Part shown: one piece after another, positions 16,984 through 26,622 of the stretch | How the letters are laid out: every line of letters starts with the position of its first letter | Position numbering within the stretch: the first letter of the stretch is position 1 | NCBI RefSeq assembly: GCF_014268505.2 | Contig: NZ_JABWQP020000007.1 | Coordinates: 1-64,000 of the forward strand | DNA from: Pseudomonas khorasanensis | GTDB taxonomy: Bacteria; Pseudomonadota; Gammaproteobacteria; Pseudomonadales; Pseudomonadaceae | Reading direction: 5' to 3' | Length of the DNA: 64,000 nucleotides | Program-made: the position numbers and the translations under genes | The notes under the pieces: model-generated | Database searches by the model: none | What the model saw: only the letters and a program-made list of their open reading frames with translations | What the model was told of the DNA's origin: nothing

Positions 16984-18347
16984 TTTTCCCGCTCTCGATG
17001 GTCAGTCTGCTGGCATTGGTTTGCCTGGCTTTACTGGCCAGTCCTTATCCATTTCTGGCGCCGGGGGCGGTGCTCGGGCTGCTGGCATTCACAGTGCTAT
17101 ACCGCAAACCGTCCTGGGGCCTGCTGGGCATTGCCGCGCTGGTGCCGTTTGAAGGGTTCTTCAAGGACAGCGCGTTTTCCGGGAGCAAATTTCTCGGTGC
17201 GTCGCTGGCGCTGATCCTGGTGTTGCAGTTGGCGTTGCATCAGATTCCATCGCACCGCCTGCGCAGCAATCTGTGGCGCTACCTGGTCGGCTTTATGGCG
17301 CTGTATATGCTGAGCCTGCTCACCACCGACAATCTGGGCATGTCACAGAGTCATCTGCGTGAGCTGAGTGTGGGGCTGATCCTGTTCGTGATCACCTTGT
17401 TGGTCGGCCGTGAATTGAACCTCGATCTGTTCGCCCGGCTCGTCACGCTCAGCGTCAGCGCGACCTGCGCGATGGCAATGTTTTCCAGCAAATTCCAGGA
17501 CAAGGGCCGCGCCGCCGGCCTGCTCGAAGACCCGAACGCCTTTGCCCTGCTGATCGCCTTCGCCGTGCCGCTGGGCCTGCTCCTGGTGATTCGCAGCCCT
17601 AATCTGCTGCACCGTCTGTTCTGGGCCGGCTGCTGCCTCTTGCTGCTCGGCGGCATGACGAAAACCGAGTCGCGTTCGGGGCTGGTGGTACTGGCGTTGA
17701 GTCTGGCGATCGGTGTCTGGCACTACCGCCAGCAGCTCACACGCATTCGTCCACGGCATTTCGGCTTCGCCATGCTCGGCGCCGCCATCGTGCTGCCGTT
17801 GGCGATTTATGCGATGCCTGCCGGGTATCTGGCGCGCATCCAGTCGCTGAGTATCCTGAGCGCCGGGGCCAAGGCCCAGGATGAATCCCTCGGCCGGCGC
17901 GCTTCCTACATTGTCGTCGGCAGCCAGATCATCCGCGAGCATCCGCTGCTCGGCTCTGGCCCCGGTACCTTCCCGCTGCACTACGCAACCACCGGTTATG
18001 CCAAGGCGTTCTCGGCCAACCGCAAGATCGGCGATCTGTATCGTCGGGCGCATAACACTTATCTGGAAATTTTCAGCGAACTGGGTATTCCCGCCGGCCT
18101 GTTGTTTGTCGGCATGCTCGTGCAGGGTTTCTACAACCTGATCCGCGCACGACGCGCATGGCTTGAGCGGCGCGAGTGGCAGCACGCGGACCTGGTTACC
18201 CACCTTGGAATGAGTTTTCTGTCATTGACGTTGTTCCTGATGTTCCTCAGCGCGCCGAACCTGAAATACCTGTGGATCATGCTTGCGCTGACTTGGGTGC
18301 TGCGTCTGAAAGCCGAGCAGGCAACGCTGACGGAGGCCAGGGCATGA
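16980..18347 (+). CDS. O-antigen-ligase/Wzy-like polysaccharide polymerase
   Basis: A 455-residue integral membrane protein with about ten to twelve helices and one large periplasmic loop in the Wzy_C/O-antigen ligase pattern (SRSGLVVLALSLAIG, then GSGPGTFPLHYA and RRAHNTYLEIFSELG near residues 350-370). The conserved RxHNxyLe segment is typical. In this operon it most probably polymerises undecaprenyl-linked repeat units in the periplasm. The ATG at 16980 overlaps the stop of the preceding gene; the longer frame upstream is a shadow of the glycosyltransferase gene. Confidence 0.85.
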   Translation: MIFPLSMVSLLALVCLALLASPYPFLAPGAVLGLLAFTVLYRKPSWGLLGIAALVPFEGFFKDSAFSGSKFLGASLALILVLQLALHQIPSHRLRSNLWRYLVGFMALYMLSLLTTDNLGMSQSHLRELSVGLILFVITLLVGRELNLDLFARLVTLSVSATCAMAMFSSKFQDKGRAAGLLEDPNAFALLIAFAVPLGLLLVIRSPNLLHRLFWAGCCLLLLGGMTKTESRSGLVVLALSLAIGVWHYRQQLTRIRPRHFGFAMLGAAIVLPLAIYAMPAGYLARIQSLSILSAGAKAQDESLGRRASYIVVGSQIIREHPLLGSGPGTFPLHYATTGYAKAFSANRKIGDLYRRAHNTYLEIFSELGIPAGLLFVGMLVQGFYNLIRARRAWLERREWQHADLVTHLGMSFLSLTLFLMFLSAPNLKYLWIMLALTWVLRLKAEQATLTEARA

Positions 18348-19312
18348 GCCGGATCAGCATTGTCATTCCGATGTACAACGAGGCCCGTCACATCGGCCGC
18401 ACCCTGCTGGCCGCTCGCAAAGCCGCCAACGCTGCCGACATCAACTGTGAACTGATCGTGGTCGACAATGGCTCCACTGACGACGGGCCTCACATTGCCC
18501 GCGCATTCGGCGCGCAGGTTCTGGTGCTGCCCGGCCTGCTGATCGGCGCCTTGCGCAATCGGGGCGCAACGGCTGCCAGCGGCGAATGGCTGGCGTTCAT
18601 CGATGCCGATATCGAGATGCCCAAAGACTGGCTGAATCAGCTATTCACCCTGGCTGCAGGCGACCAGGGCGACGTCTTCGGCCTGGACTTGCACACCCCC
18701 GCCGCCGCGCCATGGTTCGCCGCCGCGTGGCAGCGCCGCTCCTGGCGCTCGCCGAGCCGCGCCAGTCGCTCCGTGCAGTGGCTGCCCAGCGCGAACCTGC
18801 TCATGCGCAAAAAGTGGTTCGACAAGGTTGGCGGATTCAACGAATCCCTGCGCACCGGTGAGGACAAGGAATTCACCCTGCGTCTGCACAGACAAGGGGC
18901 TCGCTTGCTGTCGGTCAACACCAGCGTCGCCCTGCATTGGGGTTATGAAATGACCTGGCGCGAATGGATCGGCAAGGAACTGTGGCGTCAGGGCAGTCAC
19001 TTGCAATTGCTGCGCAGTCACGGCCTGAGCCTGCGTCTACTGCGTTTTCCGTTGCTGTCAGCGCTGGTGTGGTTGCTCGATGCTCTGGCGATCATGGCGC
19101 TGCTCACGGGCTATGCAAATCAGGCATTGATGCTGCTGATGCTGGGCCTGCTGCCAAGTCTGTTGCTCAGCATGCGGCAAAGCATCCGCCAGCTTGATGT
19201 CAGCCTGACCTTGCAACTCTGGGGCCTGCACTGGGTGCGCCTGCATCTGGCCAGTGCGGCATTGATTCTCGGTCTGTGTCATTGGAACGCCAGGAGGCCC
19301 GCCCGTGGCTGA
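18344..19312 (+). CDS. Family 2 glycosyltransferase with C-terminal membrane helices
   Basis: A 322-residue enzyme. The N-terminal GT-A domain shows SIVIPMYNEARHIGRT, then VVDNGSTDDG, and the DxD motif as FIDADIEMP near residue 88. LRTGEDKEFTLRLHRQG is the acceptor-side ED motif. Two or three hydrophobic helices near residues 235-315 probably attach it to the inner membrane. It overlaps the polymerase gene by 4 bases and the next glycosyltransferase gene by 8 bases. It would add one sugar of the repeat unit at the cytoplasmic face. Confidence 0.87.
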   Translation: MSRISIVIPMYNEARHIGRTLLAARKAANAADINCELIVVDNGSTDDGPHIARAFGAQVLVLPGLLIGALRNRGATAASGEWLAFIDADIEMPKDWLNQLFTLAAGDQGDVFGLDLHTPAAAPWFAAAWQRRSWRSPSRASRSVQWLPSANLLMRKKWFDKVGGFNESLRTGEDKEFTLRLHRQGARLLSVNTSVALHWGYEMTWREWIGKELWRQGSHLQLLRSHGLSLRLLRFPLLSALVWLLDALAIMALLTGYANQALMLLMLGLLPSLLLSMRQSIRQLDVSLTLQLWGLHWVRLHLASAALILGLCHWNARRPARG

Positions 19313-20441
19313 ATTGATTTTTTGCCTGTGCCTGTTGCTGCCGGCGTACGCCTACATCGGCTACCCGCTGCTGCTGACGCTGCTGGCCCCGCTGTTCCCG
19401 GCCTGGCGACATGCCGTGGCACCGCCGCTGAACATCAGCATTATCATTGCCGCGCACAATGAGGCGCGGCACATCGAGCACAAGTTGCGCACGCTGCTGG
19501 CCCAGGAGTATCAGCCCGCCGCGCTGCAGATCATTCTGGCCAGCGACGGTTCGACCGATGACACCGTGGCCTGCGCGCACAAAGTGATTGATCCGCGCAT
19601 CACCGTGCTCGACCTGCCGCGCCAGGGCAAAGCCGCCACACTGAATGCCGGCGTCGCCGTAAGCTCAGGCGACATTCTGGTGTTCACCGACGCCGACAAC
19701 CAATGGTCGCGCGACACCCTCGGCCACTTGCTCGCGCCGTTGAGCGATCCGCAAGTCGGTGCCTGCGCCGGGCACATGGTGATCCCCGTCACCGGCGGTG
19801 GCCTGAGCATCGGCGACAGCCTCTATCGGCATTATGAAGGCTGGTTGCGCCGGGTCGAAAATCGCACCGGCTGCATGGTGTCGGCCGATGGTGCCCTTCT
19901 GGCGCTGCGCCGCGAGTTGTTCCAGGACGTGCCGTCCGAGGTCAACGACGACTTCTTCATCAGTACCTGCGCACCAGTGGCGCACAAACGTATCGTCTAC
20001 GTGCCCCAGGCCCAGGTGATCGACCAGGGCGTCGACGAAGCGGACAAGCAATGGCGCCGTCGCCAGCGGGTCACCGTCGGTGGTCTGCAGAGCCTGGCGC
20101 AACGCAGCGAGCTGCTTAATCCGTTCAAGCACGGCCTGTATTCGATCGCATTGATCAGCCACAAATTGATCCGTCGACTGGCGCCGGTGCTCTTGCTGCC
20201 ACTGCTGCTGAGCAATTTCTGGCTGTGGAACGAGCACGGTTTCTATCGCCTGAGCCTGGCCGGGCAATTGATTGGCTACTCGATTGCGATCGCCGGCCTG
20301 CTGGATTCGCAACACCGTTTACCCAAACCTTTCCGCCTCGCGGCATTCCTGCTGGTCACGCTGGCAGGCATGAGCGTCGGCCTGTGGCAGTTCCTGCGCG
20401 GGCAACGGTACGCACAGTGGAATCCTGACCAGAATCGTTGA
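19305..20441 (+). CDS. Membrane-bound family 2 glycosyltransferase (BcsA/HAS-like topology)
   Basis: A 378-residue protein. An N-terminal helix (residues 2-28) is followed by a GT-A domain with IIIAAHNEARHIEHK, SDGSTDDT, VFTDADNQW and a late RRRQRV motif corresponding to the QxxRW region of processive enzymes (reading QWRRRQR). Three or four C-terminal helices follow. It starts with GTG, overlapping the preceding gene by 8 bases. The processive-type signature might mean it acts on a growing chain, but in a Wzx/Wzy operon it more likely adds one residue. The donor is unknown. Confidence 0.85.
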   Translation: MAELIFCLCLLLPAYAYIGYPLLLTLLAPLFPAWRHAVAPPLNISIIIAAHNEARHIEHKLRTLLAQEYQPAALQIILASDGSTDDTVACAHKVIDPRITVLDLPRQGKAATLNAGVAVSSGDILVFTDADNQWSRDTLGHLLAPLSDPQVGACAGHMVIPVTGGGLSIGDSLYRHYEGWLRRVENRTGCMVSADGALLALRRELFQDVPSEVNDDFFISTCAPVAHKRIVYVPQAQVIDQGVDEADKQWRRRQRVTVGGLQSLAQRSELLNPFKHGLYSIALISHKLIRRLAPVLLLPLLLSNFWLWNEHGFYRLSLAGQLIGYSIAIAGLLDSQHRLPKPFRLAAFLLVTLAGMSVGLWQFLRGQRYAQWNPDQNR

Positions 20442-20454
20442 GAGGACTCATGCC

Positions 20455-21456
20455 ATGGCGATCAAACAACTGATAAAACGCACCAGCGGCTGGCTCTATC
20501 TCAACTCGTCAGTGGGGCGCAACCAGTTGCAGGGGGCCGGGGTCATCCTGATGCTCCACCGGGTGCTGGCCAACGACCGCGCCGCCAACCTGCCACACCG
20601 CAACGAACTGTGCGTCGGCCCGCAAGCGTTCGAGCACCTGCTGATGTGGCTGCGCAAGCATTTCGATTGCGTGCCGCTAATGGAGTTGCTGCAGCCCAAC
20701 GCCCTGCGCAACGAGCGCCCGCGCGTGGCGCTGACCTTCGACGACGGTTGGCGTGACAACGCGGTCAACGCCTATCCGCTGCTGCAAAAACATCACGTGC
20801 CCGCGAGCATCTTTCTCTCCACCGATTTCATTGGCAGCCGCCAACGTTTCTGGTGGGAAAGCGTGGGTGAAACGCTGTGGGGCAGTCACGGTGAAAAGGC
20901 TCGCATGCACTTGATCGAGCAACTGCGTATTACCGGTCATCCGCTGCCGGTGCTGCTCGACGATATCGATGTCGACCGGCGCAGCCTGGCGCTGCTGCAT
21001 TACCTGCAAGGATTGAAGAGCCTTGAACCGCAAGAGCTTGAACGTCTCACCGACGCGTGCCCGGCAGAGTCCCTGCCGCAAGCGCTGGACTGGCATCAGG
21101 TGCGCGCCATGGAAGCGTCCGGCCTGGTGCGTTTCGGCCCGCACGGCGCCAGCCATGCGATCCTCACCGGGCTCGATGACGCGCGCCTGTGCGCAGAGAT
21201 CAGCCGCAGCCGCGATGCCCTGCACAACGGCTGCAATCGGCCATTGCCGGTGTATTGCTACCCCAACGGCGACAACGATGAGCGCGTGCGCGAGCAGGTT
21301 GCCAATCATGATTATCCGTTTGCCCTTGGCACGGCCAGTGGACTCTATCGCGGCGTCGGCGATCCTCTGAACCTGCCGCGTTTCGGCGTCAGCCAACGCA
21401 CCGCGCGCAATCCGGAACTGCTGTCGTTACGAATCTTTCGCGGGGCACGCCCATGA
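20455..21456 (+). CDS. Polysaccharide deacetylase family protein
   Basis: A 333-residue NodB-homology protein with GVILMLHRVL near residue 24 and the metal-binding TFDDGWRDN near residue 94. PASIFLSTDFIG follows, and a late CYPNGDND block corresponds to a conserved loop. There is no clear signal peptide, so it may act on the lipid-linked repeat unit or its precursor in the cytoplasm rather than on the exported polymer. Members remove N- or O-acetyl groups from glycans. The gap to the preceding gene is 13 bases and it overlaps the flippase gene by 4. With the acyltransferase genes at the end of the operon, it suggests an acylated sugar that is edited. Confidence 0.82.
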   Translation: MAIKQLIKRTSGWLYLNSSVGRNQLQGAGVILMLHRVLANDRAANLPHRNELCVGPQAFEHLLMWLRKHFDCVPLMELLQPNALRNERPRVALTFDDGWRDNAVNAYPLLQKHHVPASIFLSTDFIGSRQRFWWESVGETLWGSHGEKARMHLIEQLRITGHPLPVLLDDIDVDRRSLALLHYLQGLKSLEPQELERLTDACPAESLPQALDWHQVRAMEASGLVRFGPHGASHAILTGLDDARLCAEISRSRDALHNGCNRPLPVYCYPNGDNDERVREQVANHDYPFALGTASGLYRGVGDPLNLPRFGVSQRTARNPELLSLRIFRGARP

Positions 21457-22760
21457 GTCGCGGCAGCTATCTCAAGCATCTGGCACTGAGCATGGGCACC
21501 AAACTGGCGATGATCGCCTTGCGCCTGCTGCGCAATGTGTTGCTGGCGCGGATTCTGGGCCCGAGTGAACGTGGTTTGTTCGCCTTGCTCAGCACCTTGC
21601 CGGATCTGATCAGCGCGGCCACCAGCGGTGGCTTGAATTCGGCCATCGGTTATCAAGCGGCCAACCAGAAGCCGATGGGCCTGCTGCTCGCTCAGGTGCT
21701 GGTATTCGGCTGTCTTCTGGCCGGACTGCTGACGCTGCTGGTGGTCGCCCTAGCGCGAGAATTTGGCAGCGAACTCGATGTCACGATGCAGCTAGGTCTG
21801 CTGGCGTGGCTGTTGCTGCTGGCAGTGCCGCTGACAGTTATCAAAAGCGGCCTGCTGACATTGCACAACGCGTCGGGCGGCGTGGTCGCCTTCAATGTTC
21901 TGCGTCTGGTCGAATCCCTGGCGCCGCTGCTGCTGTTTCTTGCACTGTTCTGGATGTGGAAAGAAGCGGCACTCGAAGCCGCACTGATCAGTTGGCTGGC
22001 CGGTATCAGCCTGGTGGTACTGGTGGGCTGGAGGTGGCTCAAACGCGCGCAGCCGCTGCAACTGCAATGGGATCGTGCGAGCCAGAACGAGCTGTTGCGC
22101 TTCAGTGCGCGCAGCCATCCGGATCTGCTGTTTCAACAGGTCATCCTGCGCTCCGACTATTTGTTTATCGGCGCGCTGCTGGGCAGCACGGCGCTCGGTC
22201 ACTACGCCATGGCCAGCGCCGCCGCCGAACTGCTGCTGATCGTTCCGGAAGCCGTCACCACGCCGCTGATGAAGCGCCTGCTGCAGCAGGACGAAGGCAT
22301 GGACAAGGTCACTCCGCTGGCGCTGCGCCTGACCGCCACGGTGATGTTCGGTGCCTGCATCACCATGGCGCTGATCGGCGAATGGCTGATCGTCACCCTG
22401 TTCGGCGTTGCCTACCAACCGGCTTACCCGGCGCTGCTGGCGTTGCTGCCGGGGCTGTTGGGCCTGTGCTACGCAAGCATTCTGCGCCTGGACCTGATCG
22501 GCAAGAATCGCCCTGCGACCGTCTCGCTGCTGATGGGTGTGGGGGCGCTGCTCAACCTGGCGCTGAATCTGCTGCTGATCCCGAGCTACGGCATCGTCGG
22601 CGCAGCCGCGGCATCCTCGATTGCCTATCTGGCAGTGACCCTGGCAATGCTGGTGCTCTATTGCAGACTCAGTGGCGTACCGTTCTGGCACTCCTTGTTC
22701 ATCCTGCCCGGTGACATCAGCCCGATGTGGTTGATGTTGCACCGCCGGAAAGCAGCATGA
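21453..22760 (+). CDS. Wzx-type repeat-unit flippase
   Basis: A 435-residue, 12-14-helix MATE/MOP-superfamily membrane protein. The N-terminal part reads KLAMIALRLLRNVLLARILG and GPSERGLFALLSTLPDLIS, matching polysaccharide translocases, with GIVGAAAASSIAYL near the end. It would flip the completed undecaprenyl-linked unit to the periplasm for the polymerase. It overlaps both neighbours by 4 bases. No other flippase is present in the operon. Confidence 0.85.
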   Translation: MSRGSYLKHLALSMGTKLAMIALRLLRNVLLARILGPSERGLFALLSTLPDLISAATSGGLNSAIGYQAANQKPMGLLLAQVLVFGCLLAGLLTLLVVALAREFGSELDVTMQLGLLAWLLLLAVPLTVIKSGLLTLHNASGGVVAFNVLRLVESLAPLLLFLALFWMWKEAALEAALISWLAGISLVVLVGWRWLKRAQPLQLQWDRASQNELLRFSARSHPDLLFQQVILRSDYLFIGALLGSTALGHYAMASAAAELLLIVPEAVTTPLMKRLLQQDEGMDKVTPLALRLTATVMFGACITMALIGEWLIVTLFGVAYQPAYPALLALLPGLLGLCYASILRLDLIGKNRPATVSLLMGVGALLNLALNLLLIPSYGIVGAAAASSIAYLAVTLAMLVLYCRLSGVPFWHSLFILPGDISPMWLMLHRRKAA

Positions 22761-24676
22761 AACGCCTGATCCTGCTGCTCGGATTCGGCTTGACGCTGAA
22801 CGCTTTCGCGGCGCCCATGCAGTGGGGCGAAATACGCGACGGCAGTCTGTACCTGCAAACCGATCGCCCGGACACGGTCACCGTGCGCTGGGTCCCCGCG
22901 TGGCAGGCGGAGGCTAATGAAGAGCATATCTATCTGCTCGACGGCTCGGGCCGCTTGCAAGATGACCGCTTGATCGAGGCCACTGAAGTTCGTGGTTCGC
23001 AGCGCTGGCCGCTGGTGCCGGGAGCTGCCAGTTATCGCCTGGAGATTCCCGGCTACAGCTTCCGCAGTTACCGCGTCGAGCATGACGATAAGACCGTGGC
23101 GCTGTTCAGCCCGGCAAAGGTGCATTTCAGCGTCGAAACCCGTCATGGCGATGAGCTGTTTTTCAAAGTGGCACCGGGGGAACACGCGGTGCTGAACGGC
23201 AAATTCCACGGCGGTATCAACGCGCTGCAGGCGCAGCGCATGGACCGTGGGCAACAACGGTCACTGGCCCTCAAGCCGTACCGCGCCTATTGGCAATTCG
23301 ATCACGTGGCCTTACCGGTCAGCGACCGTGCTCAGGTCTGGCGCTTACGCCTGCAGGGCAGCGGCAAAGCGGCATTCTGGCTCGACGGCACGGCCAACCT
23401 GTTTGCGCAGAATCCACAGCACTTGCAGCCGTTGCGCGAAGACCCGGGCCAGACCCGATTGACCCTGCGCGACAAGGTGCTCGGTCGCACGCCGGATCTG
23501 GGCATTGCCCTGCCCTATCTTGTGCCGCCCGAAGCCAGTCATGCCGCACTGGATGCCTTGAAACCGAGCGCGGCGAGTTATTACAGCTTCGTTGACGTCA
23601 CTTCGAAAAACGCCCATTTCGAAGACGCGTTTCGCAAGCTTTATCAAGACCGTTTCGGCATCCGCCAGGACATCACCCTGCTCGCCGGCACCGGGCGCCA
23701 AGCCGATCTGCGCGCTGATGTGCAAAGCAACAGAGGCCTAGACGCCTGGCTTGCGGGCACGCGTGCGCTGGATGGTCTGGGCACGCATTACATCGGCTTC
23801 GCCGACGAGCCGAACCTCAACTATTCAAGCTTTGAAGACTATCGAACGATTTTTCTCAGCATGGCTCGACAGGTACGCAACGATCCGGCCAACGCCAAGG
23901 CCGGGGTGCGTATTGCGATGCCGGCCAGTTCGCGCCTGGTTAACGGCCCGTTCGCCGATAACGCAGCGGACAAGCGCGGCATCGATTGGGCCCGGCGGCT
24001 GCTCAGCGAATCCGCCGATCAGGTCGACGCATTGGCCTGGCACGAGTGGATGATCCGTGACCTGCTCGCGACCCGGGTCTACCGCGACAGCGTGCGTCGT
24101 GCGGCTGATCTTGTTGGTCTCGACAGTCAGGGTCAACCGCGCAAGGCCTTGTTGCTGGACCAGACCAACCTGTCCAGCGGCTCGAGCCTGAGCCCCTACG
24201 ACCAGGAAACCCATTACGCCGCGCTGTGGTGGGCGTCGGTGGTTATCAATGCCTCCCAGGATGGCTTGTTGACCATGCTCAACTGGTTTCAGGCAGCCGA
24301 CGAACCGCCGTATGCCAAGGGCATGGTAAGCGTACTCGACAACGGCAGCTTCGAGCTCAAACCGGTCGGCCTGGCTCAGCAATTTATCCAGCAACACTGG
24401 TTGCCACGGGTGTTGCAGCTGGACAACGACGCGTTTGAAGTCGATGTGCTGGCCATGGCCAACGACGAGCAGCGTGCACTGCTCGGGGTGAACAAAGGCA
24501 CCCGCCTGCAACACGTTGATCTGAGCGGCGCCAAGTGCCCGCTCAACCACGGCGCCCTGCGTTTCTTCGGCGCCGACAATCGCAGCCGCGAAGCACCGTT
24601 TGCCTGCGAAAACGGGCGCGTGCGTTTCGAATTACCGGGGCAAACCCTGTTTGCCTTGAACTGGAACGCTTCATGA
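22757..24676 (+). CDS. Secreted glycoside-hydrolase-like protein of the exopolysaccharide operon
   Basis: A 639-residue protein with a signal peptide (MKRLILLLGFGLTLNAFA, cleavage near residue 19). An N-terminal beta-rich region of about 200 residues is followed by a TIM-barrel-like part. GFADEPNLNY (about residue 345) places a Glu after a beta strand as in the acid/base position of clan A hydrolases. ALAWHEWM (about 428) offers a second Glu. A C-terminal beta domain ends the chain. I infer a clan A/GH39-like enzyme that may trim or process the polymer in the periplasm, comparable in role to PslG. A carbohydrate-binding protein without activity is the alternative. It overlaps the flippase gene by 4 bases. 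Confidence 0.6.
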   Translation: MKRLILLLGFGLTLNAFAAPMQWGEIRDGSLYLQTDRPDTVTVRWVPAWQAEANEEHIYLLDGSGRLQDDRLIEATEVRGSQRWPLVPGAASYRLEIPGYSFRSYRVEHDDKTVALFSPAKVHFSVETRHGDELFFKVAPGEHAVLNGKFHGGINALQAQRMDRGQQRSLALKPYRAYWQFDHVALPVSDRAQVWRLRLQGSGKAAFWLDGTANLFAQNPQHLQPLREDPGQTRLTLRDKVLGRTPDLGIALPYLVPPEASHAALDALKPSAASYYSFVDVTSKNAHFEDAFRKLYQDRFGIRQDITLLAGTGRQADLRADVQSNRGLDAWLAGTRALDGLGTHYIGFADEPNLNYSSFEDYRTIFLSMARQVRNDPANAKAGVRIAMPASSRLVNGPFADNAADKRGIDWARRLLSESADQVDALAWHEWMIRDLLATRVYRDSVRRAADLVGLDSQGQPRKALLLDQTNLSSGSSLSPYDQETHYAALWWASVVINASQDGLLTMLNWFQAADEPPYAKGMVSVLDNGSFELKPVGLAQQFIQQHWLPRVLQLDNDAFEVDVLAMANDEQRALLGVNKGTRLQHVDLSGAKCPLNHGALRFFGADNRSREAPFACENGRVRFELPGQTLFALNWNAS

Positions 24677-24737
24677 ACCGCCATTCTGCCGTGCGAGCGT
24701 CGTGCTGTGCGTGGCACCTTCATCAGGAGAAGAGACC

Positions 24738-25427
24738 ATGGATATCTTGCAAAAACTCAGCGGACATATCCGTCGCAAAGGCCTGCGAGCGACCTTTGCG
24801 AAGATCCGCAGAATGTACATTTTTGCCCACCGGCAACTGTTGTGGATGGAGCGGGATCTGGTCAGCCCCGTGCCGCCGCACAGCCTCAAACCCTACCCGC
24901 CGCTGCGCGTAATGGACATCACCGCAGACAACGCCAGCGCCTTCACCCGTTACTTCGGCGACCGTGTCGGCGTCATGGCCGAGCTGGCCAGTGAAGGTCA
25001 CACCGGGCATATGCATGTCGACGAGCAAGGCGATGCCGTGGCGTTTATCTGGGGCACGCCGCGCGATTATCTTGATCGGCATTACTACGGTTGCCGGTTC
25101 CCGGTGAAACCCGGCGAGTTCTTCGAATTCGGTGGCGAAATGGCCCGCGCCTACTGGGGCACCGAATTGTCAGTCGATGTGCAACTGCTCATGTGGAAAG
25201 CCATGGCCATGAAAGGCTGCAGCAAAGTGGTCGATGTTTGTGATTCGACCAACCTGCCGGCGCTCAAGCTGCATCTGCGCATGGGCTATACCGAACAACG
25301 GCGGATTATGAATATCTACACGCTGTTTGGCCGCTGGCGCTTCTACCGCGAAACCTACTACAGCGGTTCGCGCCTGACGGCACTGCGCCAAACGCCCCGT
25401 CCATCTGTCAAAGCAACGGCGGCCTGA
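24738..25427 (+). CDS. GNAT-like acyltransferase A (paralogue of the gene at 26619)
   Basis: A 229-residue soluble protein. Residues about 55-205 fit a GNAT-type N-acyltransferase pattern (GHTGHMHVDEQGDAVAFIW, then LKLHLRMGYTEQRR as the C-terminal RMGY helix-strand). The N-terminus is basic and amphipathic (HIRRKGLRATFAKIRR). It is clearly paralogous to the third gene of this block: both share AHRxLLWMERDLV, YFGDRV, MAELA, EGHTGHM and the final RWRFYRET/RWRFFRET motif. The ATG at 24738 has GGAGAAGAG in front. It would acylate an amino sugar or side chain of the repeat unit. The unusual feature is that the two paralogues flank a third acyltransferase. Confidence 0.65.
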   Translation: MDILQKLSGHIRRKGLRATFAKIRRMYIFAHRQLLWMERDLVSPVPPHSLKPYPPLRVMDITADNASAFTRYFGDRVGVMAELASEGHTGHMHVDEQGDAVAFIWGTPRDYLDRHYYGCRFPVKPGEFFEFGGEMARAYWGTELSVDVQLLMWKAMAMKGCSKVVDVCDSTNLPALKLHLRMGYTEQRRIMNIYTLFGRWRFYRETYYSGSRLTALRQTPRPSVKATAA

Positions 25428-25431
25428 ACTC

Positions 25432-26622
25432 ATGGCGATGCGATTCGAATGGCGCACCTCCCTGTGCACTGCCGACTTCCCGGTGAACGCGTACGAGGCA
25501 CTGCGCCTGCGCGTAACCGACCACACGCCGTTCAACCACCTCGGCTGGTTGTGCGCCGCAGAGCAGGCGCTCGATCAGCATCAATGCCTGGTGGTCTTGC
25601 TGGGCTGGGACGGCGACGAACTGTGCCTGTGCCTGCCACTGGTAGCGGGTCGAAAGCGCTTCGCCGGTTTGCGCTTTCGCACCGTGCATCATTTGGGTTA
25701 CCCCATGGCGGACCGCCTGGCGCTGTTGTCGCTGCTGGATGCCGAAACCATGGGACAGGCGTTACACCTGATCCGCCAGCGTATCCCCCACGCCCTGCTG
25801 CAGCTCAATGAGCTGACCGAACCGGTGGGCGAGCAAAGTGTGCTCACCGACTGGATGGCCCGCAGTTCGACGGGCGAACGCCGGCTGAGCTGCCGGGTTC
25901 CGGTGCATCTGATCAGCGATGCAGACCGTCAGGAAGTCTCCGGCGATCCGCGTTACAAATTGCGCCGGGCGCGCAAACGGATTGCCGCGTGCGGCGCCCA
26001 GGTGCGGCGAATCACTCCCGATGCGCTTTCGATGCCTGCGCTTTTGCAGGCGCTGCGCGAAGTCGAGTCAGTCAGCTGGAAAGGTGACGAAGGCGTCGGG
26101 ATTTTCGCCACCGAACGTAGTCGTCAATGGATGGAAAGTGCCTTCACCGCACTGGCCGCCCAAGGGCTGGTGCGGGTCGTCACGCTGGAGCTTGACGGCC
26201 GCTGCATCAGTTATCGCCTGGGCTTGCTGGAACAGGGTCGGCTGTATGACTACAACCTTGCATTTCTGCCGCAGCACGCAGACCTGGGCAGCGGTCGCGT
26301 GCTCCTGGAGGAATGGATTCGCTGGGGCCTGGACGAACAATGGCGCTGGATCGATGCGTCGCGGGTCAGCCTGGAGAACTCCAGTCATCAACTGCACGAG
26401 CGCATGACCGGACAACTGGAACACTGGCGCTGGAGCTTCTACTCGTGGCGCCCCAGCGGCGTGCTGCTGGGTCTGGGCCTGCGTCTTTGGTACCTCGTCA
26501 AACCGGCGCTGCAAAAATGGCGTCCACAGCGTGCCGGCAACCCGACGCCGGCAAACACATCCCAAATTCAACCGGCAACATCATCCACAACACCTGGGCT
26601 AGCGCCTCGGAGGGCATCATGA
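25432..26622 (+). CDS. GNAT/CelD-like (BcsL-type) acyltransferase
   Basis: A 396-residue protein with the two-lobed GNAT arrangement of CelD/FemAB-like proteins found in exopolysaccharide operons. The N-terminal lobe ends near residue 150. KLRRARKRI (about 182) precedes the second lobe, where LVRVVTLELDGRCISYRLG and YNLAFLPQHADLGSGRVLLEE (split over the strand and helix of the acyl-CoA site) are seen. The C-terminus is basic and Pro/Thr-rich. It starts 4 bases after paralogue A and overlaps paralogue B by 4 bases. It probably acylates the polysaccharide or its precursor; the acyl donor is unknown. Confidence 0.68.
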   Translation: MAMRFEWRTSLCTADFPVNAYEALRLRVTDHTPFNHLGWLCAAEQALDQHQCLVVLLGWDGDELCLCLPLVAGRKRFAGLRFRTVHHLGYPMADRLALLSLLDAETMGQALHLIRQRIPHALLQLNELTEPVGEQSVLTDWMARSSTGERRLSCRVPVHLISDADRQEVSGDPRYKLRRARKRIAACGAQVRRITPDALSMPALLQALREVESVSWKGDEGVGIFATERSRQWMESAFTALAAQGLVRVVTLELDGRCISYRLGLLEQGRLYDYNLAFLPQHADLGSGRVLLEEWIRWGLDEQWRWIDASRVSLENSSHQLHERMTGQLEHWRWSFYSWRPSGVLLGLGLRLWYLVKPALQKWRPQRAGNPTPANTSQIQPATSSTTPGLAPRRAS

